A stretch of DNA of 15,490 bases from Dialister sp. (GCA_022722495.1 JAIJLI010000019.1:1-15490); one strand, 5' to 3'. Positions 1 through 8,363 are shown, numbered from the stretch's first letter. Program-made: numbers and translations. Notes: generated from the letters alone by a model not told the origin.

Positions 1-77
1 CCGCCTTTTTTTATTGGGCGATGCCCGAAAGTGGTATTCAAGTCACGGGTTACCAGTCATAACAACGATATGAGTAG

Positions 78-107
78 CCCCTTAGAGAAGGGGCGCGCCG
101 AAGGCGC
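78..107. repeat. Two tandem GC-rich hairpins (dispersed family)
   Basis: CCCCTT at 78-83 pairs with AAGGGG at 88-93 across an AGAG loop. GCGCC at 95-99 then pairs with GGCGC at 103-107 across GAA. The same layout, a pyrimidine/purine stem next to a stem closed by a short GAA- or TTC-like loop, recurs at 11231-11276 and 11311-11354, and in part at the right end of the window (15468-15490). This suggests a dispersed intergenic element rather than a terminator, because no T-run follows. Confidence 0.5.
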
Positions 108-138
108 AGGATGGATCCACGCAGCGGTGTGAAAAACT

Positions 139-350
139 ATGTGAGGCTATCCGTTTCCCTTAAACGTCATCCCGACCGAAGTGGAGGGATCCTTCTTGCA
201 GACCGGTAAAACGTGGGTGAGGGAAAGGCGAAAAAGAAAGCACCAAGGTGTCGTTTGAACGAGGGCGCATGTGTGCATATGGCGGCAGTGCAATAAAGAT
301 CCCTCGGCTGCGCTCGGGATGACGATACGAGAGGAGGGATAGGCTCACAT
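139..350. repeat. Inverted-repeat (MITE/REP-like) element with about 56-bp arms
   Basis: Positions 139-194 and the reverse complement of 295-350 align without gaps over 56 bases, with 41 identities by hand count. The outer 14 bases (ATGTGAG-CTATCC) and the inner CGTCATCCCGA...GAGGGATC blocks are nearly identical, while the middle of each arm has diverged at equal length. About 100 bases separate the arms and encode nothing recognisable. The inner block resembles the widespread TCATCCCGAGCG-type intergenic repeats of many bacteria. A diverged copy of the right arm lies at 13766-13800. It could be a non-autonomous mobile element or a pair of REP-type units; I see no transposase. Confidence 0.55.
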
Positions 351-513
351 TGCGTTTAAGAGAATAATCTCGGTTGGCTGGAATCGCCGGGAGGAACAAG
401 TCGCTGATTAACTGAAAGCACATCTGCAAAGATGTCCTTTGGACTTGCTTTTAAGGGAATCTGTCATATGCTATAAAAATTTTTTATCCCCAATAAAATA
501 AATATGTCACATC

Positions 514-542
514 TTGTCTAAAGGGAAATGGTAGAATAAAAA
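514..542 (+). promoter_or_regulatory. Possible cas operon promoter
   Basis: TTGTCT at 514-519 and TAAAAA at 537-542 are 17 bases apart, each matching four of six consensus positions, in A+T-rich DNA 44 bases before the cas3 start. A better -10-like TAGAAT lies at 532-537 but has no -35 at the right spacing. This is a weak prediction resting mainly on position. Confidence 0.3.
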
Positions 543-575
543 TAAATAAGAATTTGATTTGGGAAAAGAAATAAT

Positions 576-580
576 GGGAG
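576..580 (+). promoter_or_regulatory. Ribosome-binding site that sets the cas3 start
   Basis: GGGAG lies five bases before the ATG at 586. Upstream in-frame starts exist (TTG at 559, ATG at 574) but they add residues with no family match, and only the 586 start gives the MIIAHR N-terminus followed directly by the HD domain. Confidence 0.5.
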
Positions 581-585
581 AAATT

Positions 586-3087
586 ATGATAATAGCACAT
601 AGGATGATAGATGAAGATGGAAATGTGCAGGTCCAATCGCTGCGGGAACACAGCCGTAACGTGGCGCGCCTATGCTGTGCTGCCTGTATGGCGGTAAACT
701 TAGGCCATGTAGGTTATTTGATAGGCTTGCTTCATGATATGGGAAAAGCGGCTGAGCCCGTACAACGACGTTTATCGGGAAGTCCAGAAAAGTATCCCCA
801 TGCCTATGCAGGAGCTCGATACCTGGTGGAGCGCTTAGAAGCAATGGAAAAGGCAGGTCCGATAAATCCTTATATGTACTTGTTTGTGGAGTTGGTGGCA
901 ACGGCCATCCTTTGGCACCATTCCGGTAGAAAGGACATGGTGGATCCTTTTGGAAAGGAAATCTGGCAAAATGGGCTGCGGAGGGGACAGGATGATGCTG
1001 TCTATGAGCAGGGGCTGCACTCTTTTTTTGAGGATTGCTGTACGGAGGAGGAGTTACAGGAGCATATCGTATTTGCAGTTAAAGAAATTAAGGGTGTGTT
1101 TAAGAAGATCAATGAAGCTTTTGGTCCGAAAGGAAGAACTCCTGTGCGTCGTCACTTTTTCATCGGGATGCTTCAGCGGTTTTTATTCAGCGTTTTGGTG
1201 GATGCAGACTGGGCGGATACGTCGGCATTTATGAATGTAGAAATTCATCCAAAGGAAAAGAAGGAGGTCTCGTGGCAGGAGGAATGGGATGAATTACAGA
1301 TGCGCGAGAAAGAAAGAGCCATGCAGCGGAAGGAAGAATGGGAAAAGCTGCAGTTTTGTACCGAAGATTACATGTGCCGTTTACCCGTAAATTATACGAT
1401 TGACAAAATGAGGCAGAAGATTTCCGAGGGATGTCTTCACCATGTTGCTGACGGACCGGGGATTTATCGGCTGTATGTACCTACCGGCGGTGGGAAAACA
1501 TTGACCGGGCTTCGCTACATGATCCATGCGGCGAAAAGACAAAATGCAAAGCACATCTTTTTCTTTATTCCCTACAAAAGTATTATTGAACAAAATGCGG
1601 AAGTCTTTCGCAAAGTTTTAGGATCTCAAAATGTGTTGGAACATCACTCCGATGTTGTGCTTGATAGTGAAGAGCCTGCCGCTATGGAGGAAAATAAAAA
1701 GCTTCTCATGCAAATGGCTCGGTGGCAGGAAACTCCCTGCATTGTCAGCACGATGGTACAGTGGCTCAATACGCTTTTCGCCGGGCCAAGGAGCAATGTA
1801 CGAAGAATGGCTGGGATGGCGCATTCCATACTTCTGTTTGATGAAGTACAGACGGTCCCGAGAGAAATGGTCTTTATGTTTAATCTGGCCATTGATTTTC
1901 TCCATAAAATATTGGGATGCACAATTATTTTGTGTACGGCGACGCAGCCGGATCTGAGGCATGTGGAACAGCCAGTGCTGTATGCCAAGTCCATGGATTT
2001 GGCAGAGGGATATGAACAGGATTTTAAAGATTTCAAGCGGACTCATGTGGTCGTTCAGACTGTTCCCGGCGGGTATACCGCAGAAGGGATTGGCGATTTT
2101 GCCCAATTGCTTCTAAATGAAAACCGCAGTCTGCTGATTATCGTAAATACGAAAAAAGCGGCGGAAGCGGTGTATGAGGAAATCAAAAGGATCGAGCTGC
2201 CGAATATGGAGCTGTATTGTTTGTCTACTAATTTATGTACAGCACATCGGCAGCAAGTAATCAAAGATATTAAAAAGTGGCAGGCAAAGACAGATAAGAA
2301 GCAGGAAGATCGACTGGTCTGTGTAAGTACCCAGCTCATTGAAGCGGGGGTGGATTTGAGCTTCTCCTGCGTGATCCGGAGCATGGCAGGGCTCCCCAGT
2401 GTGGCACAGGCCGCCGGACGATGCAACCGCAATGGAGAGTCGACATGCCGGAATGTATACCTCATCAATTGCAATGATACCTTAGAGGATCTCCGGCGCT
2501 TGCCTGATATTGATGATGCAAGGCAGGTAACAGAGCGTATTATAAAGGAACATCCCCAGGAAGATTTACTATCACCAGATATGATACAAGAGTATTATCA
2601 TATTTATTTTAATCAGGCAGATAAGATGAAGTATACTATTTCCTTGCCGGAAGACCGGCACAAAAGAATTAGTCTTTTGGATTTGCTGAGTACTTACCAA
2701 GAAGGCAGGATCCCGCTGCAAAAGACATGGAAAAAGGAGGATTACAATTGGAGAGGAGCCTGTACGATGACACAGGCGTTTTCCTTGGCAGAAAGCCATT
2801 TTAAAGCTATCCCAGATGAAAATGTATCGGTGATTGTACCACATGAGGAAGGGAAAATGAGGATTGCTGATTTATTGTCGGCTAAACCCAAAGCCATTCG
2901 CTCCATCCTGTCCAAGCTCCATCCCTACACCGTGAGCATCAGCCAAGGAGCATGCAAGTGTCTGGAAGAACAGCATGGCATCATACGTGCCTGTGATGGG
3001 GAAGTGCTTATTCTGCAGGAGGGATATTATGATCCGGATAAGGGAATCAGAATGAAAAAAGGGGAAATGGATTTTTGTTTTTATTGA
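586..3087 (+). CDS. cas3: CRISPR-associated nuclease/helicase Cas3 (type I-C)
   Basis: Cas3 is recruited by the Cascade-target R-loop and degrades the displaced DNA strand in an ATP-driven, 3'-to-5' manner. From the ATG at 586 the protein has 833 residues. An N-terminal HD nuclease domain is visible: EH at 21-22, HD at 50-51, HH at 111-112 and a DAD motif near 206. It is followed by a superfamily 2 helicase: Walker A PTGGGKT at 299-305, Walker B DEVQ at 419-422, TATQ at 451-454, QLIEAGVDL at 583-591 and motif VI QAAGRCNRNG at 608-617. All catalytic residues I can check are present and there is no frameshift, so it should be active. Length and HD-helicase order are those of a normal single-chain Cas3. 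It is the first gene of the operon, and cas5c starts 36 bases downstream. An alternative longer start at 559 or 574 cannot be fully excluded. Confidence 0.95.
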   Translation: MIIAHRMIDEDGNVQVQSLREHSRNVARLCCAACMAVNLGHVGYLIGLLHDMGKAAEPVQRRLSGSPEKYPHAYAGARYLVERLEAMEKAGPINPYMYLFVELVATAILWHHSGRKDMVDPFGKEIWQNGLRRGQDDAVYEQGLHSFFEDCCTEEELQEHIVFAVKEIKGVFKKINEAFGPKGRTPVRRHFFIGMLQRFLFSVLVDADWADTSAFMNVEIHPKEKKEVSWQEEWDELQMREKERAMQRKEEWEKLQFCTEDYMCRLPVNYTIDKMRQKISEGCLHHVADGPGIYRLYVPTGGGKTLTGLRYMIHAAKRQNAKHIFFFIPYKSIIEQNAEVFRKVLGSQNVLEHHSDVVLDSEEPAAMEENKKLLMQMARWQETPCIVSTMVQWLNTLFAGPRSNVRRMAGMAHSILLFDEVQTVPREMVFMFNLAIDFLHKILGCTIILCTATQPDLRHVEQPVLYAKSMDLAEGYEQDFKDFKRTHVVVQTVPGGYTAEGIGDFAQLLLNENRSLLIIVNTKKAAEAVYEEIKRIELPNMELYCLSTNLCTAHRQQVIKDIKKWQAKTDKKQEDRLVCVSTQLIEAGVDLSFSCVIRSMAGLPSVAQAAGRCNRNGESTCRNVYLINCNDTLEDLRRLPDIDDARQVTERIIKEHPQEDLLSPDMIQEYYHIYFNQADKMKYTISLPEDRHKRISLLDLLSTYQEGRIPLQKTWKKEDYNWRGACTMTQAFSLAESHFKAIPDENVSVIVPHEEGKMRIADLLSAKPKAIRSILSKLHPYTVSISQGACKCLEEQHGIIRACDGEVLILQEGYYDPDKGIRMKKGEMDFCFY

Positions 3088-3123
3088 TGTTTATGTAGTT
3101 TACTGCAGAAAGAAGGGAGTATT

Positions 3124-3879
3124 GTGAAATATCCCAATACGATTGAAGCCCGTGTGTGGGGAAGGTATGCGCTTTTCAGCGATCCCATCACGCGGGTGGG
3201 CGGGGAAAAATATACCTATCCAGTGCCGACATATCAGGCATTGAAAGGCATCATGGAAAGCTGCTATTGGAAGCCCACGTTTACCTGGGTGATCGATGCT
3301 GTACGTATTATGCATGTGGTTGAAACAGAATCCAAAGGAATTCGTCCCATTCGATACAATGATGGGACTAATGATTTGTCCATTTATACATATTTGACAA
3401 ATGTTGAATATCAGGTACAGGCTCATTTCGAATGGAATCTTTACCGGAAAGATTTAGCAAAAGACAGAAATGAAAATAAGCATTACTGGATTGCCAGGCG
3501 GATGCTGGAACGGGGCGGCCGACGGGATATTTTTCTCGGGACGAGGGAGTGTCAGGGATATATTGAACCCTGTGTCTTTGGTGAAGGAGAAGGTGCCTAC
3601 GACCACTCGCCGTCAATGCCCCTTGGCGTGATGGTACATGGGATTACTTATCCTGATGAAAGCTCCAATCAAATGATGCAGGTTCGTCTGTGGCACCCTG
3701 TGATGGAAGAGAGAGGAATCATTCACTTTTGCCGCCCGGAAGAATGTCCCATGATCCGGCCTATTAGAAAGGGAACGGTTAAATCCTTTGTCATTGGAAA
3801 TACAATGCAAAGCTGTGATGACTTGGAGAAGGAGATGAATAGCGATGGGATGGCTGGATCATTGCATTTCCGTATTTGA
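3124..3879 (+). CDS. cas5c: Cas5c (Cas5d), crRNA-processing Cascade subunit
   Basis: In type I-C, Cas5c replaces Cas6: it cuts pre-crRNA within the repeat and stays bound to the 5' handle of the crRNA in Cascade. The protein has 251 residues, normal for the subtype. The N-terminal RAMP/ferredoxin-like part includes VWGRYALFSDP and PVPTYQALKGI. Y48 in the CYWKP segment and K119-H120 in NENKHYWIARRM occupy the places of the catalytic Tyr, Lys and His of characterised Cas5d enzymes, so cleavage activity is expected; that mapping is by analogy. The start is GTG, four bases after an AAGGGAG ribosome-binding site. The 3' end overlaps the start of cas8c by 35 bases in a different frame, which suggests translational coupling. 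Confidence 0.93.
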   Translation: MKYPNTIEARVWGRYALFSDPITRVGGEKYTYPVPTYQALKGIMESCYWKPTFTWVIDAVRIMHVVETESKGIRPIRYNDGTNDLSIYTYLTNVEYQVQAHFEWNLYRKDLAKDRNENKHYWIARRMLERGGRRDIFLGTRECQGYIEPCVFGEGEGAYDHSPSMPLGVMVHGITYPDESSNQMMQVRLWHPVMEERGIIHFCRPEECPMIRPIRKGTVKSFVIGNTMQSCDDLEKEMNSDGMAGSLHFRI

Positions 3880-5764
3880 TGGGAATCCTGCTTTTGTTGG
3901 GAAAATGGAACCTGGGTTAGTGCCGCTCGTCCCAATCAGCCACACAACGCAAAAGGTCAATATTGAAGTGGCTCTGACAGGGAAGGGAGATTTCGTCCGG
4001 GCAAGGGTGCTCCGGCCGGATGAAATGACTACGATCATTCCCTGTACAGAGAAATCTTCTGCGAGGACCTCTGGATTGGTACCCCATCCGTTATTTGATA
4101 AGCTGCAGTATATAGCAGGTGACTATGTGCAGTATGGCGGTGAAAAAAAGAAATTTGACTACGAAGAATACATGAAGAATCTGCAGGATTGGTGTAGTTC
4201 TCCTTATGCCCATCCTTATGTACAGGCTGTATACACATACCTGCAGAAGAAATGCTTGATCCATGATTTGTCAGAATATAAGATCCTTCCGTTGAATCAA
4301 GATGGAAGCTTGATGAAAAACTGGAAGGGAGGGAAAGAAAACGCTCCTTCCATTTTTCAGAATATGAAGAAAAACGAAACAGCTTTTGATTCCTTTGTGC
4401 GTTTTTCCGTCAATGAAGTACGCCTTTGCGATGATCCAGATGTGTGGAAAAGTTTTCAGGACTACATGGAAGAGGAATTGCAAAAGGAGGATTATTGTTA
4501 TGCAGAAGGGAAAAAGACTAAAATTTCTGAACTGAGTCCCTATAAGGTTCGCAATGCAGGGGATCGGGCTAAGCTCATCTCCAGCAATGATACGACAAAT
4601 TTTACATTTCGCGGCCGTTTTCTCACCGCTGGGGAGGCCATGGCTATTGGTTACGAAGCAACGCAAAAAGCACACAGTGCGCTTCGCTGGCTGATTTCCA
4701 GACAGGGTACAACTTGTGGGGGTGAAACCATTCTGACCTGGGGAACCTGTGACGAACCTTTGCCGTCATGGAAGGTGAATACGCTGGATATGGTACGTCA
4801 GGGACAGGATGAATTTGGATTTGACTGTGATGATGCCGCACTTATCACAGATACAGAGGAGAACTTTGCTAAGGCCTTTAACAAAGTTATGCAAGGATAC
4901 AAGGAACGTGTCCCTGATACGGCTTCGGTTTCGGTGATTGCATTGGATGCAGCGGTACCAGGACGGCTGGCTATCCGGTATTATCGTGAGCTGCAGGGAT
5001 CCCGATTCCTTGAGCGCATTGAAGATTGGCATCGAAAATTTCGGTGGAAATTGGAATACAAGAAAGCAGAATTGAAGCCGGGGGAGAAGCCTGAGCAGGT
5101 GTCCTTTATGGGAGCGCCTGCGCCGCTCGCAATCATAGAAGCGGCCTATGGAGAGAAAGCGGATGACAAATTGAAAAAGCAGGCTATCGAGAGGATACTG
5201 CCATGTATCATCGATGGAAAAAACATCCCAGTGGATATCATGAAAAGCGCTGTATACCGGGCAACTGCAAGTGTATCGTTGGAATTTTGGGAAGCCAATA
5301 AGGTAAGAAGTATTGCGTGCGCTTTGGTTTGCGGGTATTATGCCCGGAAAGGAGAAAGTATCACTATGGGATTGGATAAAGATTGCAGCGATAGAAGTTA
5401 TGTATTTGGCCGGATACTGGCTTGTGCGGAACAGGTGGAAAGACATGGACAGCGCCTTTCTGGTGCAGATGCGAAGATGAGAGTGACCAATGCAGAACGT
5501 CTTATGGCGGTCTTTACAAAACGACCCAAACATACAACAGATTTGCTGCATACCAAACTGAGACCTTATCTGGATCGCATCCGTACTAAATCCAATTATG
5601 ACTCCAGCGCGTATCTTACGATGCTGTCTTTATTAGACCGTTTAGGACCAGAAGCATTTACAGATGAACCGCTCAGTGAAAAATATTTGCTCGGCTATGC
5701 AAGCCAAAAGCTGGCTTTTATGGAAAAGAATAAAGAATATAAAGAACAGCAGGATAATCATTGA
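3845..5764 (+). CDS. cas8c: Cas8c (Csd1), large Cascade subunit
   Basis: Cas8c is the large subunit of type I-C Cascade. It recognises the PAM, helps open the target duplex and provides the docking surface for Cas3. The 639-residue protein begins MGWLDHCISVFD, the usual Csd1 opening, and is of typical family length. It has no enzyme motif, as expected. The start lies inside the end of cas5c (35-base overlap) and is preceded by AAGGAG at 3829-3834, ten bases from the ATG. The C-terminal 132 residues match the region that in other I-C systems is also made separately as Cas11c. cas7c begins 22 bases after the stop. The assignment rests on N-terminal resemblance, size and gene order. Confidence 0.93.
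   Translation: MGWLDHCISVFDGNPAFVGKMEPGLVPLVPISHTTQKVNIEVALTGKGDFVRARVLRPDEMTTIIPCTEKSSARTSGLVPHPLFDKLQYIAGDYVQYGGEKKKFDYEEYMKNLQDWCSSPYAHPYVQAVYTYLQKKCLIHDLSEYKILPLNQDGSLMKNWKGGKENAPSIFQNMKKNETAFDSFVRFSVNEVRLCDDPDVWKSFQDYMEEELQKEDYCYAEGKKTKISELSPYKVRNAGDRAKLISSNDTTNFTFRGRFLTAGEAMAIGYEATQKAHSALRWLISRQGTTCGGETILTWGTCDEPLPSWKVNTLDMVRQGQDEFGFDCDDAALITDTEENFAKAFNKVMQGYKERVPDTASVSVIALDAAVPGRLAIRYYRELQGSRFLERIEDWHRKFRWKLEYKKAELKPGEKPEQVSFMGAPAPLAIIEAAYGEKADDKLKKQAIERILPCIIDGKNIPVDIMKSAVYRATASVSLEFWEANKVRSIACALVCGYYARKGESITMGLDKDCSDRSYVFGRILACAEQVERHGQRLSGADAKMRVTNAERLMAVFTKRPKHTTDLLHTKLRPYLDRIRTKSNYDSSAYLTMLSLLDRLGPEAFTDEPLSEKYLLGYASQKLAFMEKNKEYKEQQDNH
5348..5354 (+). promoter_or_regulatory. Internal ribosome-binding site for cas11c within cas8c
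   Basis: AAAGGAG lies 11 bases before the in-frame ATG at 5366. A purine-rich Shine-Dalgarno word deep inside cas8c, at the place where I-C systems are known to re-initiate translation, supports a separate small-subunit product. Confidence 0.6.
5366..5764 (+). CDS. cas11c: Cas11c small Cascade subunit, internal start in cas8c
   Basis: Known type I-C systems translate a small subunit, Cas11c, from a start inside cas8c; several copies line the belly of Cascade and stabilise the crRNA-target hybrid. Here an ATG at codon 508 of cas8c, preceded by AAAGGAG, would give a 132-residue protein beginning MGLDKDCSDRSYVFGRI. That size and the pattern (a start before a D-x(n)-AYxLGRLFA-like helix) match what I remember of characterised Cas11c proteins. 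The product is predicted to be mostly helical and ends in a charged tail (KNKEYKEQQDNH). It shares frame and stop with cas8c. Expression as a separate protein is inferred, not shown. Confidence 0.68.
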   Translation: MGLDKDCSDRSYVFGRILACAEQVERHGQRLSGADAKMRVTNAERLMAVFTKRPKHTTDLLHTKLRPYLDRIRTKSNYDSSAYLTMLSLLDRLGPEAFTDEPLSEKYLLGYASQKLAFMEKNKEYKEQQDNH

Positions 5765-5774
5765 TTGTTGACAG

Positions 5775-5864
5775 GAGGATACCATCATGGAAACTTTACA
5801 GAATAAAATTGATTTTACCGAGGATACCATCATGAAAACTTTACAGGAAAAAATTGATTTTGCC
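5775..5864 (+). repeat. 45-bp tandem duplication over the cas7c start
   Basis: Positions 5775-5819 and 5820-5864 are direct copies with 41 of 45 bases identical. Each copy holds a GAGGATACCATCATG word, that is, a ribosome-binding site and ATG, followed by codons for (E/K)TLQ(N/E)KIDF. The unit is 15 codons long, so the reading frame is kept and cas7c has two possible starts, at 5787 and 5832. Confidence 0.85.
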
Positions 5865-6692
5865 GTGGTATTTGCTGTATCACATGCGAATCCCAATGGA
5901 GATCCGCTCACAGGGAACCGCCCCCGTGAAACCTATGACGGATATGGAGAAATTTCCGATGTCTGTTTGAAGCGGAAAATTCGTAACCGCTTGATGGATT
6001 TTGGTCAGCGGGTATTCGTTCAGTCTGATGACCGCAGCAATGATGGGTATAAAAGCTTGAAGGAAAGAGCGGATGCCAATCCCGAGCTGAAAAAGGCTGG
6101 AAAGGATAAGGATTCTTTTGCGAAAGCCGCTTGCCAGAGCTGGATCGATGTACGCAGCTTTGGTCAGGTATTTGCTTTTAAAGGGAAAGGGAAAAGCGGG
6201 GATGGCGTTTCTGTAGGCGTACGAGGGCCTGTATCCATTCATTCTGCCTTTAGTGTAGATCCCATCATTAGCAGCAGCCTGCAAATCACTAAAAGCGTGA
6301 ATGGTGAGCCAGGCGAAAAAAAGGCCAGTGATACGATGGGAATGAAGCACCGTGTAGATTTTGGGCTTTATGTGACCTACGGTAGCATCAACTGCCAACT
6401 GGCAGAAAAGACAGGATTTACCTCAGACGATGCAGAACTGATCAAAAAAGCATTACATACACTCTTTGAAAATGATGTCTCCTCTGCGCGACCAGATGGC
6501 AGTATGGAAGTTGTAAAACTGTATTGGTGGACACATAACTGTAAAGATGGACAATATTCTTCGGCTAAGGTGCATCGTCTGCTGCATATTGTCAAAAAAG
6601 ATGGCGTAGAAATCGCCCGGTCTGCAGAAGATTATCAGATCACTTGTGATACGCTGCCTAATTTGGATGTGAGTGTATATGATGAAATCTGA
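5787..6692 (+). CDS. cas7c: Cas7c (Csd2), Cascade backbone subunit
   Basis: Cas7c polymerises along the crRNA spacer to make the backbone of type I-C Cascade. The frame gives 301 residues from the ATG at 5787 or 286 from the ATG at 5832. The conserved family N-terminus, KIDFAVVFAVSHANPNGDP followed by GNRPRETYDGYGEISDVCLKRKIRN, starts only after the second ATG, so the first 15 residues are an extra copy made by the 45-bp duplication. The first ATG has the stronger ribosome-binding site (AGGAGG at 5773-5778, eight bases away); the second keeps only GAGG. I therefore give the longer form but expect either or both. The C-terminus overlaps cas4 by 14 bases. Confidence 0.93.
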   Translation: METLQNKIDFTEDTIMKTLQEKIDFAVVFAVSHANPNGDPLTGNRPRETYDGYGEISDVCLKRKIRNRLMDFGQRVFVQSDDRSNDGYKSLKERADANPELKKAGKDKDSFAKAACQSWIDVRSFGQVFAFKGKGKSGDGVSVGVRGPVSIHSAFSVDPIISSSLQITKSVNGEPGEKKASDTMGMKHRVDFGLYVTYGSINCQLAEKTGFTSDDAELIKKALHTLFENDVSSARPDGSMEVVKLYWWTHNCKDGQYSSAKVHRLLHIVKKDGVEIARSAEDYQITCDTLPNLDVSVYDEI

Positions 6693-7335
6693 CGATTACC
6701 TGCAAATGTCAGGCATCCAACATTTTTGTTTCTGTCGCAGACAATGGGCGCTGGCCTATATGGAAATGCAATGGAGTGAAAATCTGCGTACCGCAGAAGG
6801 ACGTCTGGCACATCAGCGGTGCCATGATGAAGAGTCAGTAGAAAAAAGAGGAGATCTTCTCATTGTCAGGGGCATGCGGGTGCAGTCGAAGCAGCTGGGG
6901 CTTTCCGGAGCTTGTGATGTCGTGGAATTCAAGCAATCTTCGGATGGGGTGGATTTACAGGGATATGAGGGGACTTGGATTCCCTTTCCTGTGGAATATA
7001 AACATGGACATGAGAAAGAGAACGATGCGGATCGGCTGCAGCTCTGTGCTCAGGCAATGGCTTTGGAAGAAATGCTGGTCTGCGATATTCCTCAAGGCAG
7101 TATTTTTTACATCGAAACAAAGCGCAGAGAACGCGTCATATTTACAGACGAATTGCGTCATCATGCCATGAAAATGGCAGAAGAAATGCATGACTATTTT
7201 CGACGGGGATACACGCCAAAAGTGAAAGTGGGAACCTTTTGCAATGCCTGCTCTTTGAAAGAACTTTGTGTGCCTAAGCTTTGCTCTAGGGCAGATCCAG
7301 TTAAGTATATCCGGCAGCACATGGAGGAGCCATGA
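6679..7335 (+). CDS. cas4: Cas4 exonuclease, spacer-acquisition factor
   Basis: Cas4 is a RecB-like iron-sulfur nuclease that works with Cas1-Cas2 to choose PAM-flanked prespacers, trim them and orient integration. The 218-residue protein begins MMKSDDYLQMSGIQHF, the usual I-C Cas4 opening. The nuclease residues are visible: H45, D80 in GACDVVEF, E106 and K108 in PVEYKHG, and Q121. Four cysteines fit the [4Fe-4S] cluster: C19 in the CRRQW motif, then C188, C191 and C197; C202 is an additional cysteine. The start is uncertain among GTG 6673, ATG 6679 and ATG 6682, all inside the end of cas7c and with no strong ribosome-binding site, which suggests coupled translation. The stop overlaps the cas1 ATG by four bases. 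Confidence 0.93.
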   Translation: MMKSDDYLQMSGIQHFCFCRRQWALAYMEMQWSENLRTAEGRLAHQRCHDEESVEKRGDLLIVRGMRVQSKQLGLSGACDVVEFKQSSDGVDLQGYEGTWIPFPVEYKHGHEKENDADRLQLCAQAMALEEMLVCDIPQGSIFYIETKRRERVIFTDELRHHAMKMAEEMHDYFRRGYTPKVKVGTFCNACSLKELCVPKLCSRADPVKYIRQHMEEP

Positions 7336-8363
7336 GACGTTTACTGAATACACTGTTTGTACTCTCTGAAAATGGATACTTGACGGTAGATGGGGAAAAC
7401 GTAGTCGTTAGCCGGGGAAAGCAGGAAATTGGGCGAATCCCCATGCATACGATAGAGAGTATCCGCTCCTTCAGTTATGCCGGAGCCAGTCCCGCCCTGA
7501 TGGGGGCCTGTGCGACGAGGGGGATTGATGTATGTTTCTTTTCTCCACGGGGCCGTTTCCTGGCACGAGTCGTGGGAGAAGAACGGGGAAATGTACTGCT
7601 GCGCCAGCAGCAATACCGTATTGCCGATGATCAGAATGTAAGCTGCCGCTATGCAAGAAATTTCATCTTGGGAAAAGTCTATAATGCGCGATGGGTATTG
7701 GAAAGGGCAACTAGGGATCATCCCCAGCGAATTCCCGTGGAAAAGGTCAAGCTATGTTCTGGTCAAATGGCCAGCCAGCTTCCCTATATCAGGAATTGTG
7801 ACAATATGGAACGATTGCGGGGACTGGAAGGAGAAGCAGCACAGCAATATTTCAGCGTGTGGAATCATATGATTCTAAGGCAAAAAGAGGATTTCATCTT
7901 CTACGGAAGAAATCGTCGCCCGCCAAGAGATCCGGTCAATGCGCTTCTGTCCTTTGCTTATGTCCTTTTATCTTTGGATTGCGCAGCTGCTTTGCAGAGC
8001 GTTGGGCTTGATCCCTATGTAGGCTTCCTTCATCGACCAAGGCCGGGGAGGAGGGGTCTGGCGCTGGATCTGATGGAAGAGCTTTGGGCCGTTTATGCAG
8101 ACCGTTTTGTACTGTCTTGCATCAATCGTCAGATCATTTCATTAAAGCATTTCTTTCATCAGGAAAGTGGGGCGGTGCTAATGACCGAGGACGGACGACA
8201 GGCGTTTCTTAAAGCATGGCAGACAAAGAAACAAGAGACGATCACACATCCTTTCCTAAAAGAAAAAATGATGTGGGGGCTGGTTCCTTTTGTGCAAGCT
8301 CTCTTATTGGCTCGTACTATCCGAGGTGATATTGAGGAATATCCTCCGTTTTTCTGGAAATGA
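7332..8363 (+). CDS. cas1: Cas1 integrase
   Basis: Cas1 is the metal-dependent integrase that, as a Cas1-Cas2 complex, inserts prespacers at the leader-repeat junction. The 343-residue length is standard for the subtype I-C form. The catalytic residues are in place: E166 in LRGLEGEAAQQYF, H234 in VGFLHRPRPGRRG, and the acidic pair D246/E249 in ALDLMEE. The N-terminal beta domain (LLNTLFVLSENGYLTVDGEN) and the C-terminal helical domain are both complete. The ATG overlaps the cas4 stop as ATGA, with a GGAGG word four bases upstream. Confidence 0.96.
   Translation: MRRLLNTLFVLSENGYLTVDGENVVVSRGKQEIGRIPMHTIESIRSFSYAGASPALMGACATRGIDVCFFSPRGRFLARVVGEERGNVLLRQQQYRIADDQNVSCRYARNFILGKVYNARWVLERATRDHPQRIPVEKVKLCSGQMASQLPYIRNCDNMERLRGLEGEAAQQYFSVWNHMILRQKEDFIFYGRNRRPPRDPVNALLSFAYVLLSLDCAAALQSVGLDPYVGFLHRPRPGRRGLALDLMEELWAVYADRFVLSCINRQIISLKHFFHQESGAVLMTEDGRQAFLKAWQTKKQETITHPFLKEKMMWGLVPFVQALLLARTIRGDIEEYPPFFWK

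Larger units (their letters stand above)
1..558. other. Intergenic region upstream of the cas operon, repeat-rich
   Basis: No credible gene is visible here; the short open frames look like chance. The stretch holds a GGGC-GAT-GCCC mini-hairpin at 16-26, two tandem GC hairpins at 78-107, a 212-bp inverted-repeat element at 139-350, and a small perfect hairpin at 420-435 (ACATCT, four-base loop, AGATGT). It then becomes A+T-rich from about 470 up to the start of cas3, which fits the operon's promoter zone. The GGCGATGCCCGAA word at 17-29 recurs at 13689-13701 and, with one change, at 11629-11641, so part of this DNA belongs to a dispersed family. Confidence 0.6.

Noticed and set aside
420..450. 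A terminator for an upstream gene or a riboswitch before cas3
   Set aside because: The 6-bp hairpin at 420-435 lacks a following T-run and I recognise no riboswitch core; no gene precedes it in the window.
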